Origin: Anaerolineales bacterium UBA6131
Lineage (GTDB): Bacteria > Chloroflexota > Anaerolineae > UBA2200
Reading direction: 5' to 3'
DNA length: 6,009 nt
NCBI GenBank assembly: GCA_002435875.1
Contig: DIVN01000012.1
Coordinates: forward strand, 1 to 6,009
The stretch's first letter is position 1. Each line of letters starts with the position of its first letter. A program made the position numbers and the translations under genes. Positions 1 to 4,472 of the stretch are shown here, piece after piece. The notes under the pieces are model-generated. The model saw nothing but the letters and a program-made list of their open reading frames with translations. It had not been told where the DNA came from and did not search any database.

Positions 1-25
1 GGCCCCTGTACTGAAACTCCGCCAT
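1..25 (-). CDS. N-terminal fragment of a PilC/GspF-like inner-membrane protein (partial)
   Basis: Only the first eight codons are inside the window; they read MAEFQYRG from an ATG at 25-23 and run off the left edge. The assignment rests on resemblance to the usual start of type II secretion/type IV pilus F-family (GspF/PilC) proteins, which open with Met, one or two residues, then an F-x-Y-(R/K)-(A/G) strand. A good ribosome binding site (AAGGA, 9 bases upstream) and the long non-coding stretch before it support a real gene start. PilC/GspF proteins sit in the inner membrane and link the assembly ATPase to pilus or pseudopilus assembly. Eight residues are thin evidence: the start codon is fairly secure, the family is a guess. 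Confidence 0.4.
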
Positions 26-34
26 GCTGGATGA

Positions 35-39
35 TCCTT
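35..39 (-). promoter_or_regulatory. Ribosome binding site of the pilC-like gene
   Basis: AAGGA on the minus strand ends 9 bases before the ATG at 25-23. It is the best Shine-Dalgarno match in the last 60 bases before the start and helps fix this start codon. Confidence 0.5.
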
Positions 40-76
40 ACCGTTTCCTGTGAGCCAACCTAGTGCCAGATCTCAA

Positions 77-105
77 GGTGTTCGTCGCCCGTCGCGCTCT
101 GTCAA
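77..105 (-). promoter_or_regulatory. Possible sigma70-type promoter for the pilC-like gene
   Basis: A perfect -35 hexamer, TTGACA, lies at 105-100 on the minus strand. A 17-base spacer leads to AACACC (82-77), a poor -10 match. A better -10-like hexamer, TAGAAT, is at 182-177 but has no good -35 partner. Either could start a transcript running into the downstream gene. Neither is complete, so this is only a candidate. Confidence 0.2.
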
Positions 106-124
106 GCCTGGGGTGTTGCCAGGG

Positions 125-142
125 TGCGCGGCATGCTGCGCA
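125..142. promoter_or_regulatory. 18-base imperfect palindrome, operator-like
   Basis: TGCGCGGCATGCTGCGCA has nine paired positions, eight complementary and one mismatched (130 against 137), around a central GCATGC. It lies about 20 bases upstream of the TTGACA hexamer at 105-100 and about 100 bases before the next start codon. Position and symmetry would fit a dimeric regulator's binding site. It can also form a hairpin, and GC-rich palindromes arise by chance, so confidence is low. Confidence 0.2.
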
Positions 143-183
143 GTGACTACCCCCGTAGCAGCCGCAGTCTAGCGACATTCTAT

Positions 184-263
184 GCAGCGGCCAAATGCAG
201 GTGGGCGAGAGTGCGTGTTCGGTTGGGAAAGCGCACGCCGGGGCTCGACCCCAGCGCCGCTGC
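184..263 (-). ncRNA. Candidate structured RNA element (three-helix fold)
   Basis: Read on the minus strand, an 8-bp perfect helix pairs 263-256 with 191-184 (GCAGCGGC with GCCGCTGC). Directly next to it, 255-249 pairs with 243-237 (7 bp including one G-U, 5-base loop). Directly next to that, 236-232 pairs with 215-211 (5 bp, 16-base loop). About 19 unpaired bases at 210-192 close the junction. No base is left between neighbouring helices, which would allow stacking. The second helix is longer as minus-strand RNA than as plus-strand RNA because of the G-U pair, which agrees with the direction of the flanking genes. It does not match the tRNA, SRP RNA or riboswitch patterns I know. Chance pairing in GC-rich DNA is a real alternative. 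Confidence 0.2.
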
Positions 264-290
264 GACCATCGCACCCTTCATCGACCCCTG

Positions 291-304
291 CTTGTCGGCA
301 CAAG
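291..304 (-). terminator. Small hairpin after mtaB, possible weak terminator
   Basis: A perfect 5-bp stem (CTTGT/ACAAG) with a 4-base loop lies about 32 bases after the mtaB stop codon. No run of T follows on the minus strand, so it is not a standard intrinsic terminator. It may be only an mRNA 3'-end hairpin or chance. Confidence 0.15.
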
Positions 305-336
305 TCGGGTAAGTACCGGATGCGGTGAGCCGTTGC

Positions 337-1614
337 TCAATCGTCCGGCCGTGCCCCCAGCTCGCCACGTATCCCGCTCGGTGTCCACTCCAGCAGATGC
401 GCCGGCGTGATGGTATTCCGTTGGATTGTTGCGTCCATGGCCACCACACGTAGATAGTTGTCAGTCAGCCCAAACCATTCAGCTGCCCGCGACCCTTCCC
501 AGAGTACGGTGAGGGTGCGGCCTAGGAATCGTCTCTGATACATCTCGCTGCTGGAACGCCCCACTGCTCTCATTGCTGCAGCGCGGCGCTTGATCAAGTC
601 CGCACCCACCTGTTCTGACATCAGCGCGGCAGCGGTTCCAGGGCGTATCGAGAATGGGAATGTGTGAATGCGGGCAAAGCCCATGTCGCGCACCAACTGG
701 ATACTCTCGGCAAAGTGCTGATCTCTCTCCCCAGGGAAACCCACAATGACGTCCGTGGTGATGGCTATGTCGGGCACAACCTGACGCACTGCCTGGACCA
801 GGTGGGCATAATGCTCGCTGTTGTAGCGGCGATTCATCCGCTGTAGCGTCGTGTCGCATCCGCTCTGCAGCGGGAGGTGCATGTGCCGACACAGGCGAGG
901 GCTCTGCCAAAGCGCTATCAACTCTTGTGTCAGATCCCAAGGCTCTATCGACGATAGCCGCAGACGCGGAATCTCAGTCTGCCTCAGCAGTGTGTCCACA
1001 AGGTGGGCGAGCGACTCTCTCCATTCTTGCCCGTAAGCGCCAATATGCACGCCGGTGAGGACGATTTCTTGGTATCCCTCGTGTTGGCGCTGCAAAACCT
1101 CCTGGGCAATGTCGGGCAGGGCACGGCTTCGGTGATGGCCACGAGCCAGTCGAACGACACAGTAACTGCAGGCGTTGTCACATCCGTCCTGGATCTTCAC
1201 GAGTGCGCGGGTGCGTCCGTGTGGCGCATGATCTCTGCGGATTGCGCCCGGCGGTGCCCCGTTGCCCATCGCTGTGCCAAGCTCGCTCACAACGCGCTGC
1301 ACCAGGTGATCCTTGTCCGCCGTCGTGACCGTCATGTACACGCCGGGCCACTGCGCACATGTGTCCGGATAGACGTCGACCGCACAGCCCGTGAGGACGA
1401 TCTTGGCGTGAGGGCTATTCCTGTGGAGACGATGCAGTAGCTGGCGTGATTTCTGTGCTGCCGTCGCAGTGACGGCGCAGGAATTCAGAATACATATGTT
1501 GGCATCTCGCGCGTCGCTGACTACCTGCCATCCGCTGGGCAGATTGCGCATCCAGGTATCAGTCTCGCTCTGGTTCAATCTGCAGCCAAGCGCAGCAAAG
1601 TATACGCGCATCAC
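337..1614 (-). CDS. mtaB: tRNA t6A37 C2-methylthiotransferase MtaB (radical SAM)
   Basis: MtaB converts t6A to ms2t6A at position 37 of tRNAs reading ANN codons, using two [4Fe-4S] clusters and S-adenosylmethionine; this stabilises codon-anticodon pairing. The 425 residues show the full family layout. The N-terminal UPF0004 domain has cluster cysteines C11 (in GCRLNQSE), C46 (in LNSCAVT) and C77 (in LTGC). The radical-SAM CxxxCxxC is at C145, C149 and C152 (DGCDNACSYC). LSSIEPWD (220-227), TDVIVGFPGE (287-296) and FSIRPGTAAA (321-330) follow, then a C-terminal TRAM-like RNA-binding domain from about 362. The SSIEP form and overall match favour MtaB over MiaB or RimO. The length is normal. The start is GTG at 1614-1612, three bases after the selA stop; ATG at 1611-1609 is equally possible. 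No strong ribosome site is seen, so translation is probably coupled to selA. It is the last gene of the cluster, and TsaD, encoded upstream in the same cluster, makes its substrate. Confidence 0.93.
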   Translation of the reverse strand: MMRVYFAALGCRLNQSETDTWMRNLPSGWQVVSDARDANICILNSCAVTATAAQKSRQLLHRLHRNSPHAKIVLTGCAVDVYPDTCAQWPGVYMTVTTADKDHLVQRVVSELGTAMGNGAPPGAIRRDHAPHGRTRALVKIQDGCDNACSYCVVRLARGHHRSRALPDIAQEVLQRQHEGYQEIVLTGVHIGAYGQEWRESLAHLVDTLLRQTEIPRLRLSSIEPWDLTQELIALWQSPRLCRHMHLPLQSGCDTTLQRMNRRYNSEHYAHLVQAVRQVVPDIAITTDVIVGFPGERDQHFAESIQLVRDMGFARIHTFPFSIRPGTAAALMSEQVGADLIKRRAAAMRAVGRSSSEMYQRRFLGRTLTVLWEGSRAAEWFGLTDNYLRVVAMDATIQRNTITPAHLLEWTPSGIRGELGARPDD

Positions 1615-1617
1615 CGG

Positions 1618-3000
1618 CTACAGAACGGACTCCAGTGCCCGTCTCAAGTCCGAGTCAGCAGCGGGGTCGACGGTGCGCAGGTCGAGCACAACATCGTCTT
1701 CCTCGATGCGCGCGATGACGGCTGGACTGCCAAGCCTTAGCCGCTTGGCCAGTTCTTGCGGGGCCGTAGAGCTAATGGCAACTAGCCGTGTGGCAAGGTG
1801 CTCCCCTGGAACGGAGCCTCCGCCGACGGTTGACCAGCCATCCACCAGTCTTGCCTCGGCTCCGTGTGCCCGGACCGAAGCGGCGAGTGCTTCGGCTCTA
1901 GGCTCTATGTCCGTGCCGCTGAGCGACATCATGCGCCACACTGGCACCTGCCGGATTGCCTCACCCTTGAGGTAGTGTAGTAGAGTGGCCTGCAGCGCAC
2001 TGAGGGCACCCTTGCCTACCCTCAGAGCCCGCGTCAACGGATGGGTTCTCAGCACCCGAAGGGGCGCTTCCCGACCAACGATGATCCCGGCCTGGGGACC
2101 GCCGAGAAGCTTATCTCCACTGAAGCAGATTAGATCGGCGCCCGTCTCGAGGCTCTCCTGTACTGTGGGCTCGTGGCTTAGGCCAAACTGCGCGGTGTCC
2201 AGCAGGGCGCCGCTGCCAATGTCATCGACTACCAGCAGATCATGCTGGTGCCCCAACTGTACGAGCTCGGCGAGAGGTGCCGAATGCACAAAGCCGATCA
2301 ACCTAAAGTTGCTGGTGTGCACGTGCATCAGCATGGCAGTGTCTGCGGTGATGACAGCAGCGTAGTCTCGGGTGTAGGTGCGGTTGGTGGTCCCCACCTC
2401 GACGAGTCGGGCCCCGCTTTGCGCCATCACGTCCGGCACGCGAAAACCACCGCCGATCTCTACGAGCTGCCCCCGTGACACGACAACCTCGCGCTCACGC
2501 GCTAGCGCAGTCAAGATCAATAGCACTGCGCCGGCATCGTTATTCACGACCAGTGCCGCCTCCGCCCCCGTAACGTGACAGAGCAGGTCCTCAGCATGAA
2601 CGTAACGCGATCCTCGCCCACCAGCAGTCCGGTCGTATTCCAAGCTGCAGTAACCGCTAGCCTCTTGCTGTGCGCGCAGGGCTGCCGCACTGAGAGGTGC
2701 CCGGCCGAGATTGGTATGGATGATAACTCCTGTGGCGTTGATGAGGGGGAATAGGCTTGGCGACAGCAGCAGTAGTAGCTCTCCCTCGACCTGCGCTCCT
2801 AGCTGCTCGGGCGCAGGAGAGGTTTCGCCTTGCATGATTCGCGTGCGCACTTGAGCGAGGACCCGTTGGATGGCCATCACCACCAGGTCATGGCCGTGCT
2901 CTTCCTGTAGTCCACGTAGCTGCTCGAGGCCCAGCAATCTGTCAACGCTCGGCAACTTGCGCAATTGCTCTTGGCTGGCATTCTGCATAGCTTTCCTCAT
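1618..3000 (-). CDS. selA: L-seryl-tRNA(Sec) selenium transferase (selenocysteine synthase)
   Basis: SelA is a cytosolic PLP enzyme that replaces the hydroxyl of Ser-tRNA(Sec) with selenium from selenophosphate, giving Sec-tRNA(Sec). Counting from the ATG at 3000-2998 (460 residues, close to the roughly 463 of E. coli SelA), an N-terminal helical segment includes LRKLPSVDRLL. INATGVIIHTNLGRAPLS follows at 87-104, SRGQLVEIGGGFRVPDVM at about 175-192, GTTNRT, then DDIGSG at 259-264. The PLP lysine is K297 in SGDKLLGGPQAG. A usual NNNAAAVLL stretch reads NNDAGAVLL here. The frame is open back to 3096, but that would overlap the preceding gene by 89 bases and add a tail unlike the family. GGAG lies just before ATG 3000; ATG 2988, with AGGA five bases upstream, is the alternative start. 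The stop is 3 bases before mtaB and the start 7 bases after the ATL gene. No selB follows, although it often does in other genomes. Confidence 0.95.
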   Translation of the reverse strand: MRKAMQNASQEQLRKLPSVDRLLGLEQLRGLQEEHGHDLVVMAIQRVLAQVRTRIMQGETSPAPEQLGAQVEGELLLLLSPSLFPLINATGVIIHTNLGRAPLSAAALRAQQEASGYCSLEYDRTAGGRGSRYVHAEDLLCHVTGAEAALVVNNDAGAVLLILTALAREREVVVSRGQLVEIGGGFRVPDVMAQSGARLVEVGTTNRTYTRDYAAVITADTAMLMHVHTSNFRLIGFVHSAPLAELVQLGHQHDLLVVDDIGSGALLDTAQFGLSHEPTVQESLETGADLICFSGDKLLGGPQAGIIVGREAPLRVLRTHPLTRALRVGKGALSALQATLLHYLKGEAIRQVPVWRMMSLSGTDIEPRAEALAASVRAHGAEARLVDGWSTVGGGSVPGEHLATRLVAISSTAPQELAKRLRLGSPAVIARIEEDDVVLDLRTVDPAADSDLRRALESVL

Positions 3001-3007
3001 GAACTCC
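2994..3007 (-). promoter_or_regulatory. Two overlapping ribosome binding sites at the selA start
   Basis: GGAG at 3007-3004 overlaps the end of the ATL gene and sits only three bases before ATG 3000. AGGA at 2997-2994 sits five bases before a second in-frame ATG at 2988-2986. The second spacing is the better one, so SelA may begin four residues later than annotated. Confidence 0.4.
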
Positions 3008-3316
3008 TCAGTAGCGCCATGCGTAGACGCGCAGGTCAATACGCCCCTGGCTATCGAAACTGACCCCTTCGGCCTCCAAGAGAGCCCTCTGCGCATTGAA
3101 GCCGCGCACCAGGTCTCCGATGCTGACCATGCCTCTTGCGTTCACTACCCGATGCCAGGGGACGTCGGCTGGGCATGCACGCACCGCCCAACCGACGAGC
3201 CGCGCTTGTCTGGGATGTCCGAGCGCCCTGGCAACCTGGCCGTATGTGACGATGCGCCCTGTTGGGACTTGCCTTACCAGATCATGAACCTGGGCGAAAA
3301 AGCCAGCTTCTACCAA
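3008..3316 (-). CDS. Alkyltransferase-like (ATL) protein, MGMT family without the catalytic Cys
   Basis: The 102 residues are the DNA-binding fold of the O6-alkylguanine-DNA alkyltransferase family, without the N-terminal domain of full Ada/Ogt proteins. Recognisable parts are VPTGRIVTYGQVARALG (18-33, with Tyr25 matching the base-flipping Tyr), QARLVGWAVRA (with Arg39 matching the arginine finger), DVPWHRVVNARG (51-62) and a C-terminal QRALLEAEGV. In true methyltransferases the fourth motif is PCHRV; here Trp54 replaces the acceptor Cys, the hallmark of ATL proteins such as E. coli YbaZ and S. pombe Atl1. These bind O6-alkylguanine without repairing it and pass the lesion to nucleotide excision repair. 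That role is family knowledge, not shown here. The start is TTG at 3316-3314, with AGGGG six bases upstream; no ATG or GTG fits the family start. It lies 22 bases after tsaD and 7 before selA, so it is probably co-transcribed. Confidence 0.9.
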   Translation of the reverse strand: MVEAGFFAQVHDLVRQVPTGRIVTYGQVARALGHPRQARLVGWAVRACPADVPWHRVVNARGMVSIGDLVRGFNAQRALLEAEGVSFDSQGRIDLRVYAWRY

Positions 3317-3322
3317 CCTTTA

Positions 3323-3327
3323 CCCCT
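3323..3327 (-). promoter_or_regulatory. Ribosome binding site deciding the TTG start of the ATL gene
   Basis: AGGGG on the minus strand lies six bases before TTG 3316-3314, in the short gap after tsaD. This spacing, and the family's usual N-terminus (a short lead then FFxQVxxLVRQVPxG), support TTG as the start. Confidence 0.5.
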
Positions 3328-3338
3328 ACAGGAGTGTC

Positions 3339-4445
3339 TCATGCAGTTCGCTCCATGCGCTCCGTCAGCCCCAAGCGCGGCACCACATCCAGCGCCAGCG
3401 CCGCATGGTCACCCTGCAGATGTCGAAAGTGGCCGGCGCAGGCAACCATCGCCGCATTGTCTGTACACAGAGCTGGCGGAGGGAAGCGCACATGAACTGA
3501 ACACCTTTGCCGCATCTCTTCTCTCAATGGGCGGTTGCTGGCGACGCCTCCGGCCAGCAGGATCTGGTCAACCTGAAACTCGCGGCTTGCCCGGTCCGTC
3601 TTGGCCACTAGTACATCAACAACGGCTTTCTGGAAGCTCGCGGCCAGGTCAGCTACAGGAAGCAGCCTCGGGGTGCCGTCCTGCGCAGCGTCTGACGGCG
3701 AGCGGCTGCTCCTGGCAATAGCCGCTTCCTGCCCCTCGAATTCCTGTACGATGTGCAGAACGGCTGTCTTGAGGCCGCTAAAGCTAAAATCATAGCCCTC
3801 ATCCAGCATGGGCCTTGGCAAGGCAAAGCGGCGAGGATCCCCCCCGGTGGCTGCTTCCTGGATGGCAGGCCCACCAGGATAGCCCAACCCCAGCAGCCGT
3901 GCGACTTTGTCGAAAGCCTCACCCGCCGCGTCGTCCACCGTGTGCCCGAGCGGCCGGTATTGGCCGTGGCTCTCCATAAGTAGCAGGTCGGTGTGGCCGC
4001 CTGACACAATCAGACAGACCGCAGGGAGCCGCGGCGCAGGCGGGTCGTGTTCGGGCTCTGCTCCAGATCCGGGCACGATTAGCCAGTTGGCATACAAGTG
4101 GGCCTCTAGGTGATTGATGGCTAGCAGAGGCAGTCGCCGACTCCATGAGAGGGCCTTGGCCGTGTTCACTCCGACAAGCAACGAACCAACCAGCCCAGGA
4201 CCGCATGCTACTGCGATGGCGTCCAGATCTTGCCAGCTCGCCTGGGCTTGAGCCATGGCCTGTTCGATGACCGGCACGATGTCTAGAACGTGCTGGCGCG
4301 ACGCAAGCTCTGGGTACACGCCGCCATATTGCCGGTGCAGCTCGATCTGCGAGGCGACGATATTGGCGCGTATATGCCGGCCTTCCGCAATCAGCGCGGC
4401 GGCGGTCTCATCGCAGGACGTTTCCAAGCCCAGAATGAGTGACAT
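3339..4445 (-). CDS. tsaD: tRNA threonylcarbamoyladenosine transferase subunit TsaD
   Basis: TsaD (Kae1/YgjD family, ASKHA fold) transfers the threonylcarbamoyl group from threonylcarbamoyl-AMP to A37 of ANN-decoding tRNAs, working in bacteria with TsaB and TsaE. The 368 residues begin MSLILGLETSCDETAAALI, the standard family start. Then come GGVYPELASRQH (41-52), GPGLVGSLLVG (82-92), the metal-binding HLEAH (H112, H116), LIVSGGHTDLLLM (145-157), DDAAGEAFDKVARLLGLGYPG (171-191), FSFSGLKTAVLH (220-231), LLAGGVASNRPLREEM (296-311) and CTDNAAM with metal-ligand candidate D329. It is about 30 residues longer than E. coli TsaD (337), mostly from hydrophilic insertions near 124-141 and 243-262. The start is ATG at 4445-4443; the Shine-Dalgarno match is weak. 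It lies 27 bases after the propeller gene. tsaB and tsaE are not in the window. mtaB, which modifies its product, is two genes further on. Confidence 0.96.
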   Translation of the reverse strand: MSLILGLETSCDETAAALIAEGRHIRANIVASQIELHRQYGGVYPELASRQHVLDIVPVIEQAMAQAQASWQDLDAIAVACGPGLVGSLLVGVNTAKALSWSRRLPLLAINHLEAHLYANWLIVPGSGAEPEHDPPAPRLPAVCLIVSGGHTDLLLMESHGQYRPLGHTVDDAAGEAFDKVARLLGLGYPGGPAIQEAATGGDPRRFALPRPMLDEGYDFSFSGLKTAVLHIVQEFEGQEAAIARSSRSPSDAAQDGTPRLLPVADLAASFQKAVVDVLVAKTDRASREFQVDQILLAGGVASNRPLREEMRQRCSVHVRFPPPALCTDNAAMVACAGHFRHLQGDHAALALDVVPRLGLTERMERTA

Positions 4446-4472
4446 CTCAGTTTCTAGTTGACTCCGTCACCC

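Larger units (their letters stand above)
26..336. other. 311-base intergenic region between mtaB and the pilC-like start
   Basis: No convincing gene lies here on either strand. Short open frames exist (minus 38-274, plus 124-312), but their translations are rich in Arg, Cys and Pro, have no recognisable family, and lack a ribosome binding site at a sensible distance. The stretch is full of inverted repeats: a small hairpin at 291-304, a possible three-helix fold at 184-263, a bulged stem at 128-165, an 18-base imperfect palindrome at 125-142 and a 5-bp hairpin at 107-123. It probably contains the 3' end of the mtaB operon transcript and the promoter and leader of the next gene. I searched for a tRNA-Sec (TCA anticodon arm, long variable arm, CCA end) because selA is nearby, and did not find one. 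Confidence 0.7.

Noticed and set aside
184..268. tRNA-like reading of the plus strand: paired 8-base ends, a TCGA loop and a CCA at 266-268
   Set aside because: No D arm or anticodon arm can be drawn, the T stem pairs badly with a standard 7-base loop, and the CCA is one base off from the paired end. No TCA anticodon arm is present, so it is not selC either.
38..274. 78-codon minus-strand frame in the intergenic region, with several Cys residues
   Set aside because: It has a GTG start with no properly spaced ribosome site, an Arg- and Cys-rich composition typical of a chance GC-rich frame, and no family I recognise.
3001..3096. 32-residue N-terminal extension of SelA
   Set aside because: It would overlap the ATL gene by 89 bases, has no SelA-like sequence, and good ATG starts with ribosome sites exist at 3000 and 2988.
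3008..3316. Active methylated-DNA-protein cysteine methyltransferase
   Set aside because: The acceptor Cys in the PCHRV motif is Trp, so the ATL class is the correct call.
2870..3721. 283-codon plus-strand open frame
   Set aside because: It lies antisense to the selA start, the ATL gene and the tsaD end, all with clear family motifs. Its own translation shows no recognisable domain; GC-rich coding DNA often leaves such open antisense frames.
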